The translations under genes and the position numbers were made by a program. From positions 5,022,001-5,086,000 of the forward strand of contig OY751487.1 in NCBI GenBank assembly GCA_963565915.1: a DNA stretch of 64,000 nt, given 5' to 3'. The stretch is from Entoloma clypeatum. Its lineage: Eukaryota; Basidiomycota; Agaricomycetes; Agaricales; Entolomataceae. The notes below the pieces were generated by a model. It did no database searches. It saw only the letters and a list, made by a program, of their open reading frames with translations, and had not been told where the DNA came from. Shown piece after piece: positions 54,450 through 64,000 of this stretch; the first letter of the stretch is position 1, and each line of letters opens with the position of its first letter.

Positions 54450-57131
54450 GGGTGCTTTGGCGCATGTCTGAGATGGTGAGAAAGATTTTGAAGGCATCTT
54501 TCCCAGAGCGCATCCTTTGCAAGGTCGCTCAATGGGCGGCTTGTCCACTCCATTAAAGCCTTTGACATGTTTAGAAGCATGTCACAGTACTTCATGTGAT
54601 GGGTGTCTGAATCATTTGTGCCAGGTGTCATAGTCAACAGACTGTGAGACACTAAGACTGACCAAATTGATTTGTTCCTCTTTAATGATAGTGGCATTTA
54701 GCCAATAAATCGATTCATTTGCCTTATGAGGATAACACATAAACAAAGGAAGACCTGAACTGGTCTTTAGCGTGATTGAACCAAATCGTCCGCTAATTTC
54801 ATTTCCTTGTTTAAGGATCTCGCCTACAAATAAAAGACGAATGTCTAAATCTGGTATATAATGAACGCCCATTCTTCTTGATGGTGTGACTAATCAACAC
54901 CGTTCCTTGACCAAGGATCTGAATAGTGTGACCTTTTTGTGCTATTTGCACAGATTGATGATATTTTAATGGGGTATACTCAATGAAATCATTGATATCT
55001 GCAATGAAGCACCTGAATCAAGAATCCAATTGGATTGATTCTGTTTCTTACATTTGGCACAATTCACATAATGAGAATTTATCTGCGCTATGAGCGCATG
55101 TACAGCAGGTTCTAAAAATACATTGGACCGCCGTCCGTTCACTCGTCTCCAAAGAGGCTTCTGTGAAGTATTTGTTAACTGCATTGTACATGCTGCTGAA
55201 TGTAAAACATACCCCATGTTGTCGTTGTTCCTATCACCACGGGAAACATCATACTCCATATAATTGTTGACATATCCTTCATCGTAATAACCCCTTATGG
55301 TGGGGGCTATATCTTCTGTCTCCATTTCATTGGCCCAGCTGATTCTACTCACTGTCTCTTCAAAAACTGGAATGTGTTGATTCCGGGGGTCCATTGTCGG
55401 AGACGCTGAGAGTGGCCTTTACGTTGCAGGTTCATTTTGTTGAAGTGCAGGGACCTCGAGGAGGCGAGTCAGATTCTGAGCTGTTGGAGGAACACCAATG
55501 TTATCAGCAAGTGTTCACGCTCCATCCAGGTCTGAAAAGGGTCCTGGGCCAGGAATGTGCCCAATCACATGTGATGGGTTGTTTCTTATCCTCCAATCAG
55601 TGGATGATGAGGGGTGAGGAGTGAAGATAGACCCATTTCCATGAACAACCGTGTTGGGAAAGGTCTGGATTGGAAGCTGCCCATCAGTGGCACTATCCAT
55701 GGCAGAGGAGGCAAAATGCGCCTTCTCCTTGGCTTTCCAGGGTCCTTTTCCCTTGGTTTTTCCAGCAGAGGTATCATGTCCCTTGCTTTTCCAGGGCTTG
55801 GAGTGCTGGTGCAAATGCTGCTGGTTAGCAGCCAGTCCTTCCAAAGATCCCTGAGAGTGTCCAGTGCGAGGCTGGTACTTCGGGGGATTTGGACAAGCAT
55901 GTTTTACCACAGAGAGCTTGTTCGCATGAGCATGTCCTTGGGATTGTGGGGCATGCGGGTTTTTACAGAAGTATTCGGAGTGTACTTGCTCGATTACCTT
56001 CTCAATTTTGAGTACCGCAGATTGATTGCCAGTTGGTGGGACATAATGTACCACATCAAAAAGGATGCTCTGGACCAAACCATCGTATCCCTGAGAAAGT
56101 CCATTCAGGATCATCATGATCCAAACAAACTTGGGGATATCAACATGGTTGTGCTCAAGTCGTTGGAAGAGGGTCTACATCTTATTGATGCCAGATAAAG
56201 GATCGGCAGGAGATAGAGAGGTGTGGAGGAGTTGCTGGAAATCAGCAAAAATGGTGGACGGGCCGACCGTAGACAGCTTGGTTGCGATCAGGTCCCACAT
56301 CTCCTTGGAGGTTTTAGCTCCCTTGATGTGATGAATGAGAGAGTCCAAAATGGACATCTGGATTAGGCCTTGAGCCTGATTGTCCTGTTCATGCCAAGTG
56401 TTTAACTTCTCTTGGAAGTCTGTCTCTTTCATGTCAGCTGGGATTTTCTTATCACTGGTGACAATCCTCCACACTTTAGCAGCCTTGAGATAGGCGCTTA
56501 TCTTCTCTTGATAAATGGAGAAGTTAGTGGTGGTGAGTTTGGGAATGGAAGAAGCGAGATCGATTTTGGAGCTTAAAGACATGATGATGCTGTGAAACAT
56601 AAATAGAATCAGCATATGAATCTCGAAAAAGCGCATCAGAGAAAATAAAAATAAATGAGTAGCTTTCATTGATCATCATTCTTTGGTTTCCATCTGGTCT
56701 AGTGGTAGCATGTGAAATGCCATCACTAGTTCTATCCAATCGTCATGTGCTCCTTGAGTGGTATGACGCCCACAGGTGCAAGATCTGCCCTGAATAGGGG
56801 GCATGACTTCATCTCCTCTATTCACGGCTTCAATTAAAAAGTCATTATCCGGCAACCAAACTTGTCGGGCCGGAGGCAAAAGAGGGGGTGCTCCGTGTGC
56901 CTCAGGGATGGTCCCATTGTTGACATACATGGGTGGAGGATCTGAAGGATTTCCATCTTGGGTTAGGTACCAGGGCAGGTTCCTCAGCACGGCGGAATCG
57001 CCGTCTGTGGTTCTGCAATCAAGCCCGTCTGCCTGTATCACATATTCTACACAAGTAATCAAAAGTAGCATTGTCTATGCAATGCAAAGAGAAATGCTGA
57101 CTGTCAACAATGAGTTGTCAACATCTGCCAG

Positions 57132-57289
57132 CTAATTAGAAAAATTTTAAATATAAATAAGTGAATTGGTTGAATTCTACAAATGCTAAAGAGATTGGTA
57201 CTGCTTTTTCAGTACTAATTAGATTAGAATTATCAAGTCCTGGTGTTCAATTTTTACAAGATGATCATCAATTATTTAATGTTATAATT
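57132..57289 (+). pseudogene. cox1: Nuclear mitochondrial insertion: cox1 5' end
   Basis: From GTG at 57161 the sequence reads as the start of cytochrome oxidase subunit 1: [13 protein letters not shown], then [17 protein letters not shown] and [10 protein letters not shown]. The codons are strongly A/T at third positions, unlike the nuclear genes here. About 14 residues that normally lie between the IGT and AFS blocks are missing in frame, apparently by deletion between two similar GGTACT/GGTAC sites. 57132-57160 is AT-rich and may be the mitochondrial leader. It is not expressed as a mitochondrial protein. Confidence 0.85.
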
Positions 57290-57627
57290 ATGAAGTACTA
57301 CTTCTAATCAGAAGAACTACTATAGAAGTAGTAATATGCAAAAACTACGTGACTACATACAAAAACACAATGAGCAAGTTTCCGACCAGCTCCGTCCGTT
57401 CCAAAAGCACGAGACAAACAAGTTGGTGGTTCATTGTCTTCTGATCCTCATGTTGCAATCACCATGATCGGGATTCTCTCAAGCCATTGATGTAGAATAT
57501 TCCACTTAATGGTACATTCTATGCCTTGAACACTTATGGCTTCACCATTGTTGGGGCCATTGTGCTCAACAAGGTCGATGCTGAGGAGCCCAGTCTCCAG
57601 GCTAGTATACAGAGCAGATGCTGCCAT
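57290..57627. other. Unassigned segment after the NUMT
   Basis: Starts with an inverted repeat (AAGTACTACTTCT ... AGAAGTAGTA, 57295-57335) that could be mitochondrial intergenic hairpin sequence. The rest is not recognised. Confidence 0.4.
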
Positions 57628-57972
57628 TAGTGTTTGAGGGTTCGGTTCAGTTCGGTTTTTTGCCCCAAAAGGCCATGGGGCGCAAGTGAGGGGCCGTTGG
57701 TCGTGAGAGGAGGCCGCTGGACGTGAGAGTGGGCCATTGTGCGCGAGTGGGGAGCATTGGGCATGAGAAGGTGCTGTTGGGCATTAGAGAGGGCCGTTGC
57801 GCATAACTCATGGCAGTTGGGCATGAGGGGTGGCTGTTGTGCACATGAGGGGGACCTTGGGTGTTAGAGGTGGCCATTGGGCATGATGGGTGGCCATTGG
57901 GCATGAAGGGAGGCCATTGGGCATGAGGGGCAGCCGTTGGGCGTGCAGGGAGGCCGTTGGGCGGTAGAGGGG

Positions 57973-58374
57973 TGTTACGGACTCTACAGTATGAGGACCA
58001 CGTCATATCTTTTACTTATCGGCCCGACTCGGCGCCCTCTTACAAACTTACTATGTCTAATGTCTACTTTCGCAACCTTCGATTCCCAGTCTGACTCATT
58101 ACATTACTTTGTCATCCCCTTTAGTATACTTCGCTCCCGCGCTGACTTGCTTTCCGCAGTCAGCTTACTCACTGTACATAGCCTTCCGCAGTCGCCTTAC
58201 TCATGCGCACTGCCTTCCGCAGTACTGACTCATCCGCTACCACCTATAGTCAGTACCTATATAAACCTCTTGTACTATAGTAGATTCCTTAGATTTAGCA
58301 ATCACTTTGCTCTTCGCCTTTCCACTTTCCTGCATACTCTGCCCGAACCTTGGAACGGTTTGTTAAGCATAACA
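57973..58374 (+). repeat. 5' LTR, Gypsy
   Basis: 402 bp. TATATAAA at 58258-58265. The predicted RNA 5' end AGATTTAGCAA (58291-58301) lies 26 nt beyond the box. Upstream it has repeated TTCCGCAGT motifs that could be enhancer repeats. Confidence 0.9.
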
Positions 58375-58376
58375 AG

Positions 58377-58387
58377 TTGCTAAATCT
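58377..58387 (+). other. Self-primer-binding site, Gypsy
   Basis: TTGCTAAATCT, two bases after the LTR, is an exact 11-nt complement of AGATTTAGCAA at 58291-58301 in the LTR. Confidence 0.75.
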
Positions 58388-58399
58388 CGTTAGGTTCGC

Positions 58400-59230
58400 C
58401 CAGAGCAAAGAGAGCAACTACCAGACAAGTCAAGGCGTCGCGCTTCTTTGAAGACTTCACCAGTAACCCATTCAGCACGCCAGAAGCCCGACAGGAGGAG
58501 CTAAGTCCTCGAGACAGTATCGATTTTACACTCATCCAGCAGTACATCGAATCGGAGATCCATCGCATCCTACAGCAGGTGCTTGATGAAGAACTAGACA
58601 ACGACGAGCATCGCCCCCACGGCGAGATAGCAGAGAGCATCCATCTTGCTCGGCAACACCAGATCGCGCACTACAACACCCGACAGAACGAACTCGAAAG
58701 CTTTCGCGTTCAAGAAGGACCTCAGACAGGTCGGATCACAGAGCTCAGAGAGTTTATCGGTGTCCAGACAACCGTTATCAGAAGATTGATTAGGACGCTC
58801 ACATCGAGATGTCCCAGAGCCACATCATCACGTCTTACTCGAAGCAGCAGATCTACGCCCACTTCACCACTGAAGAACAACAGACCGAGTACAACCGTTG
58901 GGCACGAAACAAGAGACTTGACCCCTTCTCGCGACCAACAGACACGCAGGAACAGAGATTCCTTAGAGATTTACAGAGGAAATACTCTGAACGTTTTGCC
59001 ACCGATTCCGCCGATGAGTCCCCTGACGAATTTACTTTTGACTCCGTGCAGTCAGATATCGAACAGACGCCTAGAACAGGGACTCATTTTCAATCCTTAC
59101 CTGTATCCCGAACCCCATCTTCATCCCAACAACCCGGGTTAGGAAGGTGTCTGAAGAAGATACCAAGAATGATGAAACCACAATCTTAGAAGCTGACGAG
59201 AAGGATTTTCCCGAAGGGTCCGATTAAACG
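58400..59230 (+). pseudogene. Short gag-like region of the Gypsy element
   Basis: Two overlapping frames: 58579-59142 (LDEELDNDEHRPHGEIAESI, then a coiled-coil-like RQNELESFRVQEGPQTGRIT) and 58809-59189 (SQSHIITSYSKQQIYAHFTT ... DPFSRPTDTQEQRFLRDLQ). The region is open upstream to about 58420 (FEDFTSNPFSTPEARQEEL). At about 800 bp it is shorter than normal gag and shows no CCHC knuckle or clear capsid fold. Gag is either reduced or internally deleted. Confidence 0.5.
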
Positions 59231-59268
59231 ACGCTAAGTCGCGATCCTTATCTATTAAACGGACTTGC

Positions 59269-62200
59269 TTGCCTTGTATGACTGCAGACAATAGAACCTA
59301 TGTCATCCCTGCCAAGCGAGCCGCTGCGTCAACTAAGATTGTGAAGGGAGATAACCCTCCGAAAAGACGAGAAATCAGGCTGTTAGCTCAGCTCAAAACA
59401 CGACGAGGACCAAAGGTTATCCGACCTAAGGTTGACAGCGGATGTGAACGCACATGCATCCATCCCAGAATAGTATGCGAACAGAACCTCCCCACGCAAG
59501 GAATACCACCCATAGCAATTCTAAATGCGGATGGATCACCAAATCGACAACAGAAAGTGAGCCAACTTGCCGAAGTCAAACTGGATTTGGGAGCACATCA
59601 GGAAACCATGGAAGCAATGGTACTGGACATTGGGAGAATGTACATGCTCTTGGGATATGACTGGTTGGTACACCACAATCCCACAATCAATTGGACAACC
59701 GGCGTGGTAACATTTAACCGGTGCCCAACAACATGTCGAACCAAACACTCGGATTTCAGGGTTAACCTTGATGGTTGCAAACACCGGGTTCGCATGGTTG
59801 AGGTGCGCGACAAAGATGCACCCAAAAAGTTGGATCAGAAATGGAAGCCTGGAGACCCTATTTTGGAAGCTGTCACTCCCACACCACCTCCCACAACCAA
59901 ACGACCCTCATATGTTGAACGATTTGCTCATCTCTTCGAGAAGGAGAACTTTGATAAGATCCCAAAGGAGAGGGAATGGGACCATGGTATTGAACTTACA
60001 CCGGACGCACCAAAGGAACTAGGGGGAAATACATATCCTATGACGCAAAAGGAACAAGAGGAATTGGACGCATTCATCAACGAAGGTCTAGCAACTGGAA
60101 AGATCCGCCCATCCAAATCCCCTTATGCCTCCCCTTGCTTCTTCATCAACAAGAAGGATGGCTCCAAACGATTGGTACAAGATTACCGCATGGTCAATAA
60201 ATTCACGGTCAAAGACAAGTTCCCACTCCCACGAATATCCGATCTCTTGGACGTACTGAAAGATGCGGTCTACTTCAATAAAATGGACATCATGTGGGGC
60301 TATAACAACGTCCAGATTAAGGAGGGCGATGAATGGAAAGCTTCCTTCCTCACCAGTCAAGGGTTGTTCAAACCATTGGTCATGTTTTTCGGTCTTTGCA
60401 ACTCCCCAGGAACGTTCTCTCAAATGATGGCTAGTCTATTCTGCGACCAGATCCACCGACATATCTGCATGATCTACATGGATGACATCGTGGTTATCGG
60501 TAAAACCAAGGAAGAACTCACGCGAAACACTGAAGAAATCCTACAGATCCTATCGGACAATGATTTGTTCCTAAAGGAGAAGAAGTGTTTATGGGAAGTA
60601 ACGAAATGTCCTATATTGGGATATGTGGTTGGTGAGGGACATGTTGAGATGGAAACTGAGAAGGTGGATACAATTTGAAACTGGCGAGCACCCACATCAA
60701 AAAAGGAAGTTCAGAAGTTCCTTGGATTTGCTAACTTCTATTGATGTTTTATTGAAGGGTACTCAAACATCGCAAAACCTCTCACCGCGCTCACAGGCGG
60801 TACGGCATTTACTTGGGGACCAACAGAGCAGCAAGCTTTTGAAGGTCTCATATGGGCAATTACATCGGCACCAGTCTTGGCATTACCGAAACCAGAGGGA
60901 CAGTTCAGGGTTGAAACTGATGCATCAGGCTATGCAATTGGAGCAGTACTCTCTCAGAAGCAAGACGACAAATGGCACCCCATTGGGTTCTTGTCGCGGA
61001 CCATGTCTGCGACCGAACAGAATTACGAGATATATGACAAAGAACTCCTGGTGGTTGTGGAAGCATTAAAAGATTGGAGACACTATCTGCTCGAAGCCAG
61101 GGAATGTTTCGAAATCTTGACCGATCACAAGAACCTGGAATATTTCCGTCGTTCTCAGGACCTGAATCAACGACAGCGACGCTGGAAAATGAAGTTACAG
61201 GACTATGACTTCGAATTACGGCATGTGCCCGGCAAGACCAATGCGAAAGCGGACATCCTGTCACGCTTACCCTGGTATGAAGTGGAACTCGAACCACAGG
61301 ACAGTGACCAAATGCTCAAGGAGGGGCTATTCTTGAAACGGTTGGAATCAGAAGATGTGGTACAAATGGAGATGGTCATGGAGGAACAATTCTTTGAAGG
61401 GGGTGAAACATCTGATTCCATCAAAATTGGAAACATCACAACCATTGAAAACCCATGGATCGCATGCATCAAGGCTTCGAACCACATGGAGACAGAAGTA
61501 GTGCAGGGCCTAAAAAAGAATCCTCATTGGTATCAACAGGAGAATGGGATCACCTATGCAGGAGAACGAGTCTATGTCCCGCCAGATCCACAATTACGAC
61601 AAGAATTGATGTTCGAGTCACACGATGCACCAGTGGCTGGACATCCAGGACAGTACTGGACACATGAACTCCTCACTCGCATCTACTGGTGGCCTACCAT
61701 ACTGCATGATGTGAAGAAGTACGTAAAGGGTTGCGACACTTGTCAACACAACAAGATTAACCGACAAAAGCAACATGCTCCGCTACATCCCCATGCAGCA
61801 CCAAGTCACCCATGGGAAGACATAGGAATCGACGTCGTGGGACCGATACCAGAATCTGATGGAAAAAACGCAATTCTGGTCATCACGGATAGACATTCAA
61901 AGATGCTTCACCTCATTCCGACAACCGTGGAACTATCGGCTGAAGGATTAGCCAAGATCTATCGGGATCAGATATGGAAGCTTCATGGGATCCCCAAGAA
62001 GATCATCAGCGATAGGGGACCACAGTTCGCTGCAAAGTTCATGGAGATACTCTGCCGCATGTTAGGGATCAAGAGGAACCTGTCCACTGCATACCACCCA
62101 CAGACTGATGGACAGGCCGAGCAATCGCATCAGGAAACAGAAGCATTCTTACGAAACTTTGTCAACCATCTACAGGATGATTGGGCAGAATGGATCGCAA

Positions 62201-62877
62201 TCGCAGAGTTCCAGTACAATGACAAAGAACACCAGGCAACGAAGCACACCCCATTCTACCTCAACTACGGTTTACATCCGTGGAAGGGAGAACTCGTGTT
62301 AGAAGATACCAATCCGGCTGCCAACGACTTCTTGAAAAAACTCAAACAGGCACGAGAAGAAGCCAATGCTGCCCTGAAACAAGCACAGGATCAGATGAAG
62401 AAGACAGTTGACACACGGCGAAGTCCATCTCGGAACTACCACATCGGAGACAAGGTGTGGCTGGAAGGGACTAACATCAGGACTGATCACCCCTCAAAGA
62501 AACTTGATGCACTCCGACATGGACCATTCAAAGTTCTAGAGAAGAAAGGAGCTAGCGCGTACCTTCTTGATCTTCCGAAGACTTGGAAGATGATTCACCC
62601 TGTGTTCAACGAGACCCTGTTGTCACCATATGAAACTCCGAAGTATGCCATCCAGAAAAAGAAACCAGCCCCTGATCCGATCATTGTCGAAGGACAAGAA
62701 GAGTACCATGTGTCTACGATCCTAGACTCTCAAAAGTTCCGCAGAAAGATCCAGTACCTCGTCCAGTGGGAAGGATATGGTCCAGAAGAGAACACATGGG
62801 AACCTCGAGCTAATGTTCAGAACGCTCAAGATTTGATCTGTGATTTCCATCGGCAGAACCCGTCTCGCCCACGATAA
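59269..62877 (+). pseudogene. Gypsy pol (PR-RT-RH-IN-chromodomain) with two TGA stops
   Basis: One frame from 59269 to 62877, broken only by TGA at 60676-60678 and 60742-60744. Domains: protease with KVDSGCERTCIH (about residue 62); RT with QDYRMVNKFTVKDKFPLPRI and YMDDIVVIG (about 405); after the stops, RNase H with DASGYAIGAVLSQK; integrase zinc region (AGHPGQYWTHELL ... CDTCQHNK) and core (IGIDVVGPIPESDG, ISDRGPQFAAKF, YHPQTDGQAEQSHQE); C-terminal chromodomain (YLVQWEGYGPEENTWEP), marking a chromovirus that targets chromatin marks. The second stop sits in FY-stop-C-F where the family has FYRRF, so CGA CGT became TGA TGT. Confidence 0.9.
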
Positions 62878-63011
62878 AAGACAGCTCTCAGAATCCATGA
62901 CAAGTATCGACCTCATCAGTCAACCACACACCGAGTTCCCCGCTCTAGTCCTTTTCCCTGCCCAATATAGCCTCCCCCTTCTTCTTCTATCTCTCAATCA
63001 TCCTCGCCGCC

Positions 63012-63383
63012 ATGTCCAACACCACCGTTACCTCCACCTCCACCACCGACATCAACCCCGCCATCACTGCCCTCATGAACAAAGCACTCTCCATGAGAGA
63101 CCAAATCCATGCTCTCGAAACTTCCCTTGCCGACCTCCTCCATCGCCAGATGCATATCCAGCTTCACTCGCTGTCCAACCTACCCGTCGCCCCGAGTCCC
63201 GAGGAAAAACAAATTCTCGGAAATTACACCAGCATCCTCGTAATTGAGAATCGACGTATTTGGCTGGCTATCAAAGGCCTCGAACTCGCCGTAGCCATCA
63301 ACGAGGAGTTGATATATGATTGGAGCCTCAAGGAAAGCCCGAACTGGTCCGATCCCGGCAACAATGAGGGATGGGGACAGTGA
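63012..63383 (+). CDS. Extra sense ORF between pol and 3' LTR
   Basis: 123 codons, starting 135 bp after the pol stop: MSNTTVTSTSTTDINPAITA, then helical sequence (ALMNKALSMRDQIHALETSL; NRRIWLAIKGLELAVAINEE), ending NNEGWGQ. Predicted mostly alpha-helical, possibly coiled coil. No family recognised. It lies where envelope-like or accessory genes occur in some LTR elements but has no signal peptide or membrane helix. Confidence 0.45.
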   Translation: MSNTTVTSTSTTDINPAITALMNKALSMRDQIHALETSLADLLHRQMHIQLHSLSNLPVAPSPEEKQILGNYTSILVIENRRIWLAIKGLELAVAINEELIYDWSLKESPNWSDPGNNEGWGQ

Positions 63384-63417
63384 CTCTGTGAGGACACAGA
63401 GCTTGGAGAGGGGAACA

Positions 63418-63819
63418 TGTTACGGACTCTATGGTATGAGGACCACGTCATATCTTTTACTTATTGGCCCGACTCGGCGCCCTCTTACAAACTTACTATG
63501 TCTAATGTCTACTTTCGCAACCTTCGATTCCCAGTCTGACTCATTACATTACTTTGTCATCCCCTTTAGTATACTTCGCTCCCGCGCTGACTTGCTTTCC
63601 GCAGTCAGCTTACTCACTGTACATAGCCTTCCGCAGTCGCCTTACTCATGCGCACTGCCTTCCGCAGTACTGACTCATCCGCTACCGCCTATAGTCAGTA
63701 CCTATATAAACCTCTTGTACTATAGTAGATTCCTTAGATTTAGCAATCACTTTGCTCTTCGCCTTTCCACTTTCCTGCATACTCTGCCCGAACCTTGGAA
63801 CGGTTTGTTAAGCATAACA
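63418..63819 (+). repeat. 3' LTR, Gypsy
   Basis: 402 bp; a few substitutions from the 5' LTR (for example CTACAG/CTATGG near the start, TATCGG/TATTGG, CTACCACC/CTACCGCC). Confidence 0.9.
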
Positions 63820-64000
63820 GGGGCGGCCATTGGGCAGCAGTAGTGGCCATTGGGTGGAAGTGGAGCCAGGTGGAGTGGAGGTGGGGGGATAAAAGAAGTG
63901 TGGGAACATTTCATTGGCTGTCTGTCGAATTATGGTTCGAGTTTCAGCGATTGCCAAAAGTGCTTGGCAGTCAATGCCGAGCAATGAGCATTGATGAAAC

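Larger units (their letters stand above)
50856..57131 (-). mobile_element. Old, 5'-truncated copy of Copia family 1
   Basis: 3' LTR at 50856-51180 (325 bp with indels), then pol (RT/RNase H open at 51257-52477, then broken), integrase (53544-54101), protease (ILDSGASL at about 55015), gag (55515-56669) and part of the accessory ORF (56676-57131). Many frameshifts and stops. Homology with the full element stops at about 57131, before the PBS and 5' LTR, where mitochondrial sequence begins. A solo Gypsy LTR sits inside. Confidence 0.9.
57973..63819 (+). mobile_element. Full-length chromodomain Gypsy element, pol disabled
   Basis: 402-bp LTRs at 57973-58374 and 63418-63819, nearly identical, with TGTTA...TAACA ends, flanked by GGGG on both sides (four of the expected five bases match). 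A self-primer site follows the 5' LTR. Gag region 58400-59230, pol 59269-62877, one extra ORF 63012-63383. Total 5847 bp. Confidence 0.9.
57628..64000. mobile_element. Second minisatellite-bearing hAT-like element, runs off the window
   Basis: Left end TAGTGTTTGAGGGTTCGG, preceded by GCTGCCAT (57620-57627, presumed duplication; the partner is outside the window). A 20-bp minisatellite runs to 57972 and resumes at 63820, split by a Gypsy element. The sequence after the array (GGGGATAAAAG, AAGTGTGGGAA, GCTTGGCAGTCAATGCCGAG) matches that after the left array of the 30749 element. Confidence 0.7.

Noticed and set aside
1..64000. Secondary-metabolite or other gene cluster
   Set aside because: No synthase, terpene cyclase, P450 or transporter was found. 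The intact genes are unrelated housekeeping and regulatory genes.
1..64000. tRNA or rRNA genes
   Set aside because: No convincing A-box/B-box pair or cloverleaf was seen by eye. A tRNAscan-SE run would be decisive.

Overview
The window is nuclear DNA of a filamentous basidiomycete, most likely a mushroom-forming Agaricomycete. The evidence is many short GT-AG introns (about 45-110 nt) with good donor sites, housekeeping genes split into 4-8 exons, a C2-NACHT-WD40 gene of the fungal NLR type, F-box and BTB genes typical of mushroom genomes, and a heavy load of Copia, chromodomain Gypsy and hAT-like elements. The species cannot be named from the sequence.

Left third (1-20254), gene-rich: a decayed family-2 glycosyltransferase (20-1115, -), a small ricin-B-type lectin gene (from 1784, -), the proteasome lid subunit Rpn8 (3034-4263, +), an XPA-like-domain protein (5315-6702, -), a seven-zinc-knuckle CNBP/Gis2 homologue (7243-8630, +), cytochrome c oxidase subunit IV/Cox5 (8981-9746, +), a long NLR pseudogene with 14 WD40 units (11056-16214, -), and a divergent F-box (-) / BTB (+) pair (17071-20254). 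Exon-level models with consistent phases were worked out by eye for Rpn8, the XPA-like gene, Gis2, Cox5, F-box, BTB and the glycoside-hydrolase-like gene.

Middle and right (20255-64000), transposon-rich: a 1.4-kb TIR element with a 10-bp target duplication; a complete, young Copia element (22472-29226, TSD CGCCT) with an extra ORF starting inside its LTR; a 498-bp hAT-like element (8-bp TSD); a 3.5-kb hAT-like element carrying two oppositely oriented 20-bp minisatellite arrays (30749-34282); a second complete young Copia family (37898-43682, TSD CACTG, -); a TIR element split by a solo Copia LTR (43819-45500); another hAT-like element (45559-46757). One host gene, a secreted glycoside-hydrolase-like protein (47003-49100, +), sits in this stretch.

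The last 14 kb is a nest. A Gypsy fragment is interrupted by an old 5'-truncated Copia copy (50856-about 57131), which itself holds a solo Gypsy LTR. The truncated Copia end is joined to a fragment of mitochondrial cox1 (NUMT). Then a second minisatellite-bearing hAT-like element starts at 57628 and is split by a full-length chromodomain Gypsy element (57973-63819) whose pol carries two TGA stops. The Gypsy LTR shows the signature of Tf1-type self-priming: 11 nt just downstream of its TATA box are complementary to its primer-binding site.
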